64,000 bases of DNA from Galeruca laticollis (taxonomy: Eukaryota; Arthropoda; Insecta; Coleoptera; Chrysomelidae), in assembly GCA_963921935.1 (NCBI GenBank), contig OY998180.1, positions 43,547,231 to 43,611,230 on the forward strand. Direction: 5' to 3'. The notes beneath the pieces were generated by a model. That model was not told the origin of the DNA, did not search any database, and was given only the letters and a program-made list of their open reading frames with translations. A program made the translations under genes and the position numbers. Shown here piece by piece: positions 53,125-64,000 of this stretch (positions are counted from its first letter, which is position 1; each line of letters starts with the position of its first letter).

Positions 53125-56110
53125 TTACTGATTGGACGTGTGAGTAGTCCGCCTTTGGTGCGTATTTTTTCTGCTCTGACCTTGTTGTCTGGTCAAGGAA
53201 AAACTTCTATTTCTCTGACTCCTTGGCCAGCTGAGAGGGGGAACATTGTCCTCCTTTAAAAGAACAAGGTCGTTGACCTGCAGATTGCGAAAATGGAGTA
53301 ACCACTTAGGTCTGTGCTGTAATGTATTTAAATATTCAAGTAACCATCTCTTCCAAAATGATTGTTGAATGCGAGCAGATTTTTGAAACAAATTCGATCT
53401 GTTTTCCGGGACGTGTGCCAAGATCCTTTCCAGGATATGCAGTAAGGCTTTTGTCTATAAGAAAATGTGCAGGGGTGAGACAGTCAGTAGGATCATTGGA
53501 CAAAGCACATATAGGATTGCCTCAATTTGAGCTAGCACAGTTTTGAGCTTTTCGAAAGAGAAGTGTGCATTGCCAATGTTTCTTTTTAAATGGTTTTCCG
53601 TGCTCTTAATAGAACTCTCCCAATTTCCACCGCAGTTTGGGCTAAGTGGAGGGATAAATTTCCAAATAATTTGATTCTCTGCGGCAAATATTTTACAGAA
53701 TCTCTTACTGCAGTGATTCCGAAATAGTTATATTATTCGCGAAATTCATTTTTGGACCCACAAAAATTGGTAGCATTATCGCTGTAAATCACTGAGGAAT
53801 TTCCACGACGCGAGATGAAACGTTTAAGGGTTAGAAGGAATGATTCTGTCGAAAGGGATGTAAAACAAGTTCTAAATGTATGGCCTTGGTAGACATAAAT
53901 ACAAAAAGTGCAATATAACATTTTTGTAGAGGGGCTATTCGCAAATGAGAAGTTTTGATGAGGAGAGGTCCTCCAAAATCAATTCCTACCTTCTGGAACG
54001 GTCTAGTGACGGTAATTCTGTCCTTAGGGAAATTTCCCATTATTTGCTGAATCTGTTGTAGGTGAAATCTAACACAATTATTGCAATTTCTAATAATGCT
54101 CTTGATTTCCAGAGATGCGTTTAGGGGCCAAAACTGCAGTCTAATATTTGCGAGTACCGTCTGGGCTCCAGCGTGCCCTAGCGGTTGTGTTCGTGACTTA
54201 AGAATAACTTGACAACGTGATTTTTCGAGGGTAGCAACATTGGGTGTTTTTGCTCTTCTAGAATGTCTGCGTTGGTGAGGCGACCACCAACACATAAGAA
54301 TTCACCTTTATTAAAAATGGTTTGAGTGACCATATATTTTTATTAGATAGACATTTCCCAGCCTTGAGTTCACAAATTTCGTTTGAAAAATGTATAATTT
54401 GCAAATTTTTAACAATTTGATTGATGGCAGATTTAATTTCGTCAACATTTAAGAGGCTTAATTGTTTATCACTAGGATGTTTACAACTATAAACGAATTT
54501 GTTGCAGTATGCAACAGTGTGTGCGAGTCTGGAATATTTTGAAAATTTTGAGAACAAGTTTTCCCAGAAAATAACGATTGGGTTTGGAACATTTCCTACA
54601 ACACTCAGAGTTACCTTTTTCTGTTCAGGCAAATTGCTTAAACTTAATTTCTTGTTAAAATTACTAAGATTCATCGAGGGGTCTAGTAACCAGACAGGAC
54701 CGTGCCACCATAGTGAAGAATTTAAAATATCGTGAGCTAATAAGCCTCGAAAAAGTGGGTCAGCTGCATTGTCTGCTGAACTAACGTGACGCCACTGCCA
54801 TTTTGCGGATAATTCTTGAATTTGTGAAACTCGATTTGCTACAAATATGGACTAGCATGAAGGGTGTGAGTTTATCCAGCAAAGGGCTATTTACGAATCT
54901 GTCCATAAATTTATGGACTCGAAACTAACTTTTTTAAAAATAAAAGTTATTATCTGTGTTAATTTAGCAAGTAATAATATTGCTTGAAGTTCTAATCTAG
55001 GAATAGTAACAGTAGGGCGAATTGGGCAAATTCGTGATTTAGAAGCGCCTAAATTACAACCGACCGAGTTGTCAGAATACAGTGTGCGAAAATAAACACA
55101 TCCCGAATATGTCTTCCGAGAACTGTCTGCGAACGCGTGAATCTGAATATTTACAATTTCTTTTTTAGAAAAAAGGTGACGTGGAATTGTCAACTTTCCG
55201 AGAATGCAAATATTTGTGATGAAATTTTTCCATTCATGTACAAGTGCGGGTGGCAAAGGTCCGTCCCGGACAATTTTTTGTTTCCAAAGAGTTTGCATAA
55301 ATATTTTGCCTAAAAGTAACAGGGCCAATGAGTCCTAGGGGGTCGAACATCTGGGCGATAATAAACAGAGCCTTTCGTTTTGTGACATTTTCACAAATTA
55401 AAGTGTCTGGGAGTGAGATTGAAAATAAATCTTTGGCAGGTTGCCATGAGAAGCCTAGAATTTTATTCGAGACATTTTAATTTTTATATCTCTCGAGAGG
55501 GGTTGAGATACTTCAGAAATGTTTTCTAAAAATTCTGGTGTATTTGAGCACCATTTGTGTAAGTGAAAACCTGAGCTTTGTAACAGTTGAGTCAATTCGT
55601 GATATGTATTTTCAAAGTCTACTAAAGTGTCTATTCCATATAATATGTAATCAACATATGTCTAGGTCAATAGGGCATTAGATGCGTGAAGGAAATTTTT
55701 TTTCATGAGTCAGAGCGAGTTCATTAAGCGTGCGAGTACTTAAAAAAGGTGCAAACTTTGTGCCATATGTAACTGTTGTGAGTTCAATACAAGAGAGAGG
55801 CTCAGATGGACTGTCCCTCCAAAGAATGTTTTGCAAATAAGTTTGGTCCGAATTGACCTTAATTTGCCTAAACATCTTTTCTATATCTGAAGTGAATACA
55901 TAGGTCCATTGTCGAAAACGACAAAGAATATCAAATAAATCAGGTTGAACCTGATATCCCTTTAAAGTGATATCATTAAGAGGGATTCCAGTTGAACTCT
56001 TACAACTGGCATCAAAAACAACTCTTAAACAGTACTAGTACTATTGTCTTTGGTGACACGGTGATGAGGAAGAAAATATGCATTTAAAAACTTTTCATTG
56101 TCAAGTGAGA
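53125..56110 (-). pseudogene. Bel/Pao pol: reverse transcriptase, RNase H, integrase, DUF5641
   Basis: In translation order on the minus strand: reverse transcriptase (LPHHRVTKDN; RVVFDASCKSSTGIPLND; FTSDIEKMFRQIKV, motif A; TYGTKFAPFLSTRTLNEL), with the catalytic motif reading YVDY at 55647-55658 instead of YVDD; the Pao RNase-H-like segment (AFADSSRKTYSGCVYFR; PRLELQAILLLAKL); an HHCC integrase zinc domain (HAGAQTVLANIR...NCNNCVRF); integrase core (VGIDFGGPLLIK; STKAIHLELV; IYSDNATNFCG; CGGNWESS, giving D, D and E); and a DUF5641-type tail (PRNRPKWLLHF-like, NLQVNDLVLLKEDNVPPLSWP). Stops and frameshifts separate the blocks. The lost Asp alone would abolish polymerase activity. Family assignment is secure. 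Confidence 0.9.
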
Positions 56111-56589
56111 GAGAAAGAATATGAGTTGATTTTTGTGGCGAGGAAATGGAGTATTAGCGAAAGATATTTTACGTTTTGTCAAATAAATAGCGTTACAATA
56201 AAATAATACGAATGATGAGAATATGAATACCTACAAGCAATGTTTATACAAAATTAGAGAGAAAAATTGGTAACTAATAATGTATAAATCTACAGTGAGT
56301 GTCTAAATAAGTTAGACATAAAAAAGCAGAGAATGGCGAATATAATACAAACAAATATTGAAATACAAAAACTATACGTCTATAATTTCAACAGCAATTT
56401 TTTACCTTAAACTTCCTATAGACCAGGTTACGTGGTGCCTGTCTGGTTTTCTTTTATATGCTGTGAAGTTACCTGGAGGCTGCCTGCTTTTCTTTTACAG
56501 GCTGTGAAAATACGGCTACCTACTGCTTGGGCAACGTGGACGAGATCGTGTGAGAGATTTTAATCCTCTTCCGAGAGAGCTGGTACTAT
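56111..56589. other. Bel/Pao interior without recognised gag
   Basis: No ORF over 40 codons makes sense here. It contains two related blocks 'gaccaggttacgtggtgcctg' and 'gtgaagttacctggaggctgcctg' (about 56422 and 56462). Confidence 0.4.
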
Positions 56590-56952
56590 TTTTTGTATAT
56601 ATTTGACTCAAGACCAATAATGATTAGATCCTTTTTCAGGATCTGAATAATACAGCTTTCGCAAAGTTGTTACAAATTACACTAAACTCTGCTTAAGAGT
56701 CTGTGTGTCTATCAATTAATCGTGAAGATGTTTAAATACTTATATTTACCAGAATATACAAGTATTTACCATAATATACATATATTTATGTAAATAAGTT
56801 AAAAACTGGAACTATATTTTACAAAACTGTAACTGACATTACTAAAATAAACTAATATTGACTTTTGACATACACACGACAGTCCGATTTTTTTACTCGC
56901 TAATAGCACTAACTGCATCACAGGTTTTTCCTATATCTAAACTACAATACTA
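56590..56952 (-). repeat. 5' LTR of the Bel/Pao element
   Basis: The fuller of the two LTR copies. Its left limit is approximate, because similarity with 52600-52660 fades. Confidence 0.6.
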
Positions 56953-57090
56953 AATGTATATTATGCTAGCGTAGCCATTTTACAGGGCACCCTTCGGACC
57001 AGGCTTATAATTTGTTGCTAATTTGTAACGCTGAGCTTGATTTTGTTGCTAATGCCGTTTCCAAGAAAACGCAAACTATGCTAGCGTAAT

Positions 57091-57995
57091 ATTAAGCTAG
57101 CGTAGCCACACGCTCTAACTATAGAAATAAGTAATATTGAAAAAACTAAAAGCACATGAATTTGTTGCTAATTTGTTGCTAAAAGATGGCACTTACCGAT
57201 ACTTCAAAATATCATCCCTTACCCCGATTTTCCCACCCCTCACTATTATTTGATATTAAGCTAGCGTAGCCACACGCTATAACTATAAAAATAAGTAATA
57301 TTGAAAAAAACTAAATGCACAGGAATTTGTTGCTAAAAGATGGCACTAACCGATGCTGGAAAAAATCATCCCTTACCCCGATTTTCCCACCCCTCACTAT
57401 TATATGATATTAAGCTAGCGTAGCCACACGCTATAACTATAAAAATAAGTAATATTGAAAAAAACTAAATGCACAGAAATTTGTTGCTAAAAGATGACAC
57501 TAACCGATACTCGGAAAAATCATCCCTTATCCCGATTTTCCCACCCCTCACTATTATTTGATATTAAGCTAGCGTAGCCACACGCTATAACTATAAAAAT
57601 AAGTAATATTGAAAAAAACTAAATGCACAGGAATTTGTTGCTAAAAGATGGCACTAACCGATGCTGGAAAAAATCATCCCTTACCCCGATTTTCCCACCC
57701 CTCACTATTATATGATATTAAGCTAGCATAGCCACACGCTATAACTATAAAAATAAGTAATATTGAAAAAAACTAAATGCACAGAAATTTGTTGCTAAAA
57801 GATGACACTAACCGATACTCGGAAAAATCATCCCTTATTCCGATTTTCCCACCCCTCACTATTATTTGATATTAAGCTAGCGAAGCCACACGCTATAACT
57901 ATAAAAATAAGTAATATTGAATAAAAATAAATGTACAGGAATTTGTTGCTAAAAGATGACACTAACCGATACTGCGAAAAAATCAACCCTTATCT
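57091..57995 (+). repeat. Satellite, 154-bp unit with 308-bp dimer pattern
   Basis: Units start 'attaagctagcgtagcc' at 57091, 57255, 57409, 57563, 57717 and 57871; after the first the period is exactly 154. Two variants alternate. A units have 'caggaatttg', 'gatggcac' and 'atgctgg'; B units have 'cagaaatttg', 'gatgacac' and 'atactcgg'. The order is A B A B then a B-like unit. The repeat is highly homogeneous and carries no ORF. Confidence 0.9.
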
Positions 57996-58019
57996 CATAT
58001 TAATTGAAATTCATCGTGG

Positions 58020-60795
58020 TTTAGTATACTGATTTTAAAGCGATAAAGTCGATATTTGGATAGTAATACACCAGCAACAAATTTCTCGAGTATTTTTTAA
58101 TCGACGTTCATCTTGTTTTAGTAGCCATAGCCTACCAACAAATTGCCCTATTGATTTTAAAGCGATATAGTCGATATTTGGGCAGTAATACACCAGCAAC
58201 AAATTCCTCGAGTATTTTTTGATCGAAATTCATCGTGTTCTAGTAGTCAAAGCCTAGCAACAAGTTGCCCTATTGATTTTAAAGCGATAGAGTCCATATT
58301 TGGCCAGTAATAAAGAAGTAACAAATTCCCCGACTGAGTTTTAATTGAATTTCGTTGTGTTTTAGCCGCAATAGCCTAGTAACAAATCGCCCTATTGATT
58401 TTAAAGCGATATAGCAAATTCCTCGAGTATGTTTTGATCGAAATTCATCGTGTGCTAGTAGCCATAGCCCAGCAACCCATTGCTCTACTGATTTTAAAGC
58501 GATATAGTCGATATTTGGACAGTAATACACCAGCAACAAATTCCTAGAGTATTTTTTGATCGAAATTCATCGCGTTCTATTAGTCATAGCCTAGCAACAA
58601 GTTGCTCTATTGATTTTAAAGCGATATAGTCCATATTTGGGCAGTAATACACCTGCAACAAATTCCCCGACTGATTTTTAATTGAAATTCGTTGTGTTTT
58701 TGCCGCAATAGCCTAGCAACAAATTGCCCTATTGATTTTAAAGCGATTTAGTCCATATTTGTTCAATAATACACCAGCAACAAATTCCTCGAGTATTTTT
58801 TGATCGAAATTCATCGTGTTCTAGTAGCCATAGCTACATTGCCCTACTGATTTTAAAGCGATATAGTCGATATTTGGACAGTAATACACCAGCAACAAAT
58901 TCCTCAAGTATTTTTTGATCGAAATTCATCGTGTTCTGGTAGTCATAAGCCAGGAACAAGTTGTCCTATTGATTTTAAAGCGATATAGTCCATATTTGGG
59001 CAGTAATACACCAGCAACAAATTCCCCGACTGATTTTTAATTGAAATTCGTTGTGTTTTAGCCGCAATAGCCTAGCAACAAATTGCCCTATTGATTTTAA
59101 ATCGATGTAGTCTATATTTGTTCAATAATACACCAGCAACAAATTCCTCGAGTATTTTTTGATCGAAATTCATCGTGTTCTAGTAGTCATAGCGTAGCAA
59201 CAAGTTGCCCTATTGATTTTAAAGCGATATAGTCCATATTTGTTCAATAATACACCAGCAACAAATTCCTCGAGTAATTTTTGATCGAAATTCATCGTGT
59301 TCTAGAAGGCATAGCCTAGCAACAATTTGCCCTATTGATGTTAAAGCAATATAGTTCATATATGTTCAGTAAAACACCAGCAACAAATTCCCCGACTGAT
59401 TTTTAATCGAAATTCGTTGTGTTTTAGCCGCAATAGCCTAGCAACCAATTGCCCTATTGATTTTAAAGCAATATAGTCGATATTTGGACAGTAATACAAC
59501 AGCAACAAATTTCTCGAGTATTTTTTAATCGACATTCATCGTGTTCTAGTAGTCATAGCCTAGCAACAAGTTGCCCTACTGATTTTAAAGAAATATAGTC
59601 CGTACTTGGTCAGTAATACACCAGCAACAAATTTCTCGAGTATTTTTTAATCGACGTTCATCTTGTTTTAGTAGCCATAGCCTACCAACAAATTGCCCTA
59701 TTGATTTTAAAGCGATATAGTCGATATTTGGGCAGTAATACACCAGCAACAAATTCCTCGAGTATTTTTTGATCGAAATTCATCGTGTTCTAGTAGTCAA
59801 AGCCTAGCAACAAGTTGTCCTATTGATTTTAAAGCGATATAGTCCATATTTGGGCAGTAATACACCAGCAACAAATTCCCCGACTGATTTTTAATTGAAA
59901 TTCGTTGTGTTTTAGCCGCAATAGCCTAGCAACAAATTGCCCTATTGATTTTAAATCGATGTAGTCTATATTTGTTCAATAATACACCAGCAACAAATTC
60001 CTCGAGTATTTTTTGATCGAAATTCATCGTGTTCTAGTAGTCATAGCGTAGCAACAAGTTGCCCTATTGATTTTAAAGCGATATAGTCCATATTTGTTCA
60101 ATAATACACCAGCAACAAATTCCTCGAGTAATTTTTGATCGAAATTCATCGTGTTCTAGAAGGCATAGCCTAGCAACAATTTGCCCTATTGATGTTAAAG
60201 CAATATAGTTCATATATGTTCAGTAAAACACCAGCAACAAATTCCCCGACTGATTTTTAATCGAAATTCGTTGTGTTTTAGCCGCAATAGCCTAGCAACC
60301 AATTGCCCTATTGATTTTAAAGCAATATAGTCGATATTTGGACAGTAATACAACAGCAACAAATTTCTCGAGTATTTTTTAATCGACATTCATCGTGTTC
60401 TAGTAGTCATAGCCTAGCAACAAGTTGCCCTACTGATTTTAAAGAAATATAGTCCGTACTTGGTCAGTAATACACCAGCAACAAATTCCTCGAGTATTTT
60501 CTGATCGAAATTCGTCGTGTTCTAGTAGTCATAGCCTAGAAACAAGTTGCTCTATTGATTTTAAACCGATATAGTCCATATTTGGGCAGTAATACACCAG
60601 CAACCAATTCATCGAATATTTTTTTATAGAAATTCATCGTGTTTTAGTAGCCATAGCCTAGCAACACATTGCCTTACTGATTTTAAAACGATATAGTCGA
60701 TATTTGGACAGTAATACACCAGCAACAAATTCCTCGAGTAATTTTTGATCGAAATTCATCGAGCTCTAGTAGTCATAGCCTAGCAACAAATTTCC
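58020..60795 (+). repeat. Satellite, 122-bp unit with 854-bp higher-order repeat
   Basis: About 23 units, each with 'gattttaaagcgatatagtc', 'cagtaatacaccagcaacaa', 'gatcgaaattcat' and 'catagcctagcaacaa'. Unit starts at 58031, 58153, 58275 and 58397 give a period of 122; one unit near 58397 has lost 29 bp. A seven-unit block recurs nearly unchanged: the rare 'atcgatgtag' variant at 59101 reappears at 59955, 854 bp on, with its neighbours. A similar block with 'atttctcgag' at 58081 recurs at 59631. Confidence 0.9.
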
Positions 60796-61572
60796 CTACT
60801 GATCGGGGAAAACCAACGCGAGCCTAGGAAGGGGCGGCGTAGCGGCACCTGAGAAGGCGAGTAAACTTTAGTCAATTCCCTCGTTTGTATTTTATCATAG
60901 TGTTTAAAGTTGTGAATGATATGGAAATAAACGACAACTTTAAATTGGGTCTTATACCAAAAGAAATAAGAAACACAATAAATAGAAAACAAGAAATTTA
61001 TTTTAGGCGCTGTCGGATTTAGAATATCTACTGTAAATCTGAGCAGATCTGGCGGAAACACGATTTGATCAGATTTAGATATATTGCCTACGGGGCATTA
61101 TGTGTCTTACTCGTATTGGAGAAGAAATAGAAATTGGATGGAAGCGGACTATTTAAATGGAAGAACTATTAACCGATCCGACAACTATCAAATTACTCCC
61201 AGATTAATAGCACACATTAAGAGCAACACAACATGATGCACAACTTTATCGACAATTTAACATTAATTACTATTTTTAAGTAGCTGCTAAAAGAATGATA
61301 CATAAAATATGTCAAATAAAATATGATATTAATAATTATAAATACAACATTATGTTATTTCTATTAAATGGGGTTATCATTATAAAATATAAATGCATTT
61401 ATAAAATGAATCAAACCAGTCGTTAGAAACCATTTTCTGATATTCCGACCGGGTGGAAACATCTTTATGGAGGTCAACGATACCGATAAAGTCGTTTTCC
61501 ACCTTCAGAAAAATATATAATTTGAAAAAATTGCTGCCGTATTACGCTTCGCATGAGAAATTAGCGAAATTG
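60796..61572. other. Non-repetitive spacer between inverted satellite blocks
   Basis: Begins with a GC-rich stretch (ggaaggggcggcgtagcgg) and then becomes AT-rich. An inverted pair GGTGGAAAC/GTTTTCCACC occurs at about 61453-61513. No ORF is claimed. Because the 122-bp satellite is inverted on its other side, this may be a mobile element or an inversion breakpoint. Confidence 0.4.
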
Positions 61573-61844
61573 CGGTTGAATTTCAATTAAAAGACACTCC
61601 GGCAATTTGTTGCTAGGCTATGGCTACTAAAACACGTCGAATTTGAATTAAAAAACACTTGGGGAATTTGTTGCTGCGCTTCTACTGGCCAAATATGGAC
61701 TATATCGCTTTAAAATCAATCGGGCAATGTGTTGCTAAGCCATGGCGGCTAAAACACAACGAATTTCAATTAAAAATCAGTCGGGGAATTAGTTGCTGGG
61801 CTACTACTATCCAAATATGGATCGCTTTAAAATCACCTCTGTGA
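61573..61844 (-). repeat. 122-bp satellite, inverted block
   Basis: About 2.3 diverged units in the reverse orientation of 58020-60795 ('gggaatttgttgctg', 'ggactatatcgctttaaaatc', 'ggctaaaacacaacgaatttc'). Confidence 0.85.
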
Positions 61845-63235
61845 AGCTGGCAGAACCATTTCGGCAGAATCAAATCAAACCTATTACGATTTTTAGTACT
61901 CATTTTGTACCACAAAAAATAATTTTGTACCTTTACCCATTAATGAAAAAAACATGGCGCTGCTATCTTCGTGTTAACCTGGAAAGCCCAAATTAATAAT
62001 AATTTGAAAAAAAATGAAAATTAATACAGGAAATTGAAGAACTGAATTTGTACTAATTTGTACCAATAAAAATATTAACGTCAACCCACTTCAACATTCC
62101 CTGCTTTGATAAATTGAATAGCAAGCCCATTATCCTCCGATATTTTCAGAATTTCTTGAAAATGGGAATATTAAACTCGACTCCATTAAAACTGAATTTG
62201 TACCAAAAAAAATATTAACGTCAACCCCCTCAAACAACCCTTGTTGTGATAAATTGAATAGCAATCCCATACTTCTCGGATGTTTTCAAGATTCCGTGAA
62301 AAATGAAATATAAAGGTCAACTCCATTGAAACTGAATCTGTACTAATTTGTACCTCAAAAAATATTACCGTCAACGCCTTCAAACAACCCCAGATCGATA
62401 AATTGAATAGCAAGATCCCATTCTCCGATTTTTCCAATATTTTCTGAAATAAGAAATATTAAAGTCGATTTCTATTAGTACTAAATGTGTTCTATTTTGT
62501 ACCATGAAAAATATTCCAAAATATTCAAGTAAACTCACTTAAACAACCCCTGCTTTGATAAATTTCTTGAAAAACGAAATAAAAAAATCGACTCCATTAC
62601 AACTGATTTTGTACTAATTTGTACCACAAAAAAATATTAACGTCAACCTCCTCAAACAACCTCTGATCAATAAATTGAATAGCAAGCTCATTCTTCTCCG
62701 ATCTTTGCCATATATTCTGAAAAACGAAATCTTAAAGTCGATTCTATTAGTACTAAATTTGTACCTCGAAGAATATTCCAAAATATTAAAGTCAACCCAC
62801 TTAAACAACCCCTGCTTAGATAAACTGAATAGCATACCAATTATCCTCCGATCTTCTCAAAATTTCTTGAAAACCGAAAAAAACGAAATATAAAAATCGA
62901 TTCCATTAAAACTGAATTTGTACTAATTTATACCACAAAAAATATTAACGTCAACACACTTAAACAACCCCAGCTTTGATAAATTGAATAGCAAGCCTAT
63001 TATCCTCCGATATTTTCAGAATCTCTTGAAAAAGGAAATATTAAAGTAGATTCTATTAAAACTAAATTTGTACCACAAAAAAATATTTAAAAATATTAAA
63101 GTTAAACAATTTAAACAGCCCCTTCTTCAATAACTTGTATAGCAAGCCCATTATTCACCTATCTTTTCATAATTTCTTGAAAAATATATAAGTAGATTCC
63201 ATTAAAACTGAATTTGTACCACAAAATATTTTATA
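61845..63235 (+). repeat. Tandem array, about 145-bp units
   Basis: It opens with 'tctgtgaagctggcagaa', exactly like the array at 46550, then about eight units marked by 'gataaattgaatagcaag' (62105, 62247, 62394, 62553, 62667, 62813, 62975, 63127). Each has 'actaatttgtacca', 'aaaaatattaacgtcaacc' and 'aaacaacccc'. Units differ by 10-20%, so the array is older than the 154-bp satellite. Confidence 0.85.
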
Positions 63236-63790
63236 CACAGATTTAGACTGAAGTACCTTTTGGCGTTTTGTGCACTGCTTAATTACTCCAAAAAATCCAT
63301 GCTAAAGTTTTTCCTACCACTAGAAAAATTATTAAATAAAGTGTAGATGAGACGTCAGACGCCTCTTATCTGAACAACAACAAAATCACCTTATTGACTC
63401 CTATCGGTTTTTGCTACAGTGTAACAAAAAAATGTTTTTCAATCTTTACTAAGCCGCCAAGTAGTCAAAAAAGTGATAACGCCAGAGTATGATGCCATTC
63501 TTCTAACTGCCTTATCACGCACCTGCAGAAGGGAAAGAAAACTTAATTTTTTTGTCTCGTCAAAGAATTGCCGCGATTACCCCAAAAGACCTCATTGAAA
63601 ATAAAGAGTATGTATCTATGACAAAAAATATGGATTTCTAATTGTAATTATAACAATATATTTATTATTAGAAGCAAAACAACACAGAATATCAAAACAA
63701 AAATGACTGGTGACAAGGTTTCATGAAACACTGCATGTAACAGTTTATCTACATTTTGGTCCATTTTTAACTTACATCAGAACGACTGCT
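63236..63790. other. Unannotated stretch
   Basis: No ORF and no recognised repeat. Confidence 0.4.
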
Positions 63791-64000
63791 GTGAGGGGAA
63801 GACACTACATTAAAAAGCCTTTTTCAGGAACAAATTAGTCCTATATTCTCAAATTAACATTATTTAGTTACTTTTGATACTTTCAAATTTTTTAACGATT
63901 TACTTGGAAATTAATAAAACACGTGGTCTAATTTATTATATTTTATAAACAAAATAATATAATAATTAAAAAATCAAATTAACTGTCTCGACCTTTACTT
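63791..64000 (-). repeat. Inverted second copy of the 43.5-45.1 kb element (cut by window edge)
   Basis: The reverse complement matches 43830-43990: 'actaatttgt', 'gtaactaaa', 'taaatagaccatgtgttttatt' with small changes, and 'attattttgtttataaaa'. It continues beyond the window. This shows the element is repetitive and present in both orientations. Confidence 0.65.

Larger units (their letters stand above)
52658..56952 (-). mobile_element. Bel/Pao LTR retrotransposon, degenerate
   Basis: Minus-strand pol (53125-56110) is bracketed by direct repeats at 52658-52862 and about 56590-56952. These share 'aatacagctttcgcaaagttg', 'agaatatacaagtatttacca' and 'caggtttttcctatatctaaac'. The left copy has several deletions relative to the right. 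Gag and the protease region are not recognisable between 56110 and 56590. The element has clearly decayed. Confidence 0.75.

Noticed and set aside
57091..60795. Hammerhead or other ribozyme in the 154- and 122-bp satellites
   Set aside because: No CTGANGA...GAAA combination with pairing flanks. 'ctgattttaaag' and 'ccgatactcgg' only superficially resemble core segments.

Overview
This is a repeat-dominated, AT-rich stretch of an animal nuclear genome, most likely an insect. The evidence is a gypsy-like pair of LTR elements, a Bel/Pao element, Jockey-superfamily and RTE-like LINEs, a DD41D mariner, Tc1, piggyBac and Harbinger-type remnants, MADF and Myb/SANT-like domains, and several satellite arrays. 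I found no intact host gene. Almost every coding stretch is a broken transposable-element gene, so the window reads as heterochromatin or gene-poor intergenic DNA.

Layout. 1-2.3 kb: a divergent, left-truncated LTR. 2.3-9.0 kb: a gypsy-like element on the minus strand with two 2.0-kb LTRs that look identical in the stretches compared, a tRNA-Lys-type primer site and a long coiled-coil gag, but almost no pol. 9.0-17.3 kb: a related element arranged in tandem as LTR fragment, gag fragment, full LTR, deleted pol, gag, full LTR. 17.4-20.0 kb: a one-and-a-bit-unit copy of a ribozyme-bearing repeat and a divergent solo LTR. 20.4-23.0 kb: seven tandem units of about 358 bp, each carrying a hammerhead-ribozyme-like fold. 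23.7 kb: the 5' end of a Harbinger-like transposon with a MADF exon. 24.7-35.3 kb: two Jockey-superfamily LINEs and two RTE-like fragments; one fragment sits between ORF1 and ORF2 of a LINE with an 8-bp target duplication. 35.5-36.4 kb: a decayed gene ending in a tyrosine-recombinase-like segment. 36.5-38.3 kb: a mariner with 247-bp inverted repeats. 38.3-43.4 kb: nothing recognised. 43.5-49.5 kb: a repeat-ended element with a Myb/SANT-like ORF, a Tc1 scrap, a 145-150-bp tandem array and a piggyBac pseudogene. 52.7-57 kb: a Bel/Pao element. 57.1-64 kb: three satellite families (154 bp, 122 bp, about 145 bp), with higher-order repeats and an inverted block.

The most interesting candidate is the 358-bp array with its diverged relative at 17.4 kb. 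Both conserve the hammerhead core, stem I pairing (with compensatory G-U pairs in the diverged copy) and a downstream hairpin, as expected of a metazoan retrozyme: a non-coding mobile element that spreads through self-cleaving RNA. The second theme is non-autonomous LTR elements: copies that lack pol, or share a gag-breaking duplication, yet are very similar. This suggests either mobilisation in trans or local tandem duplication.
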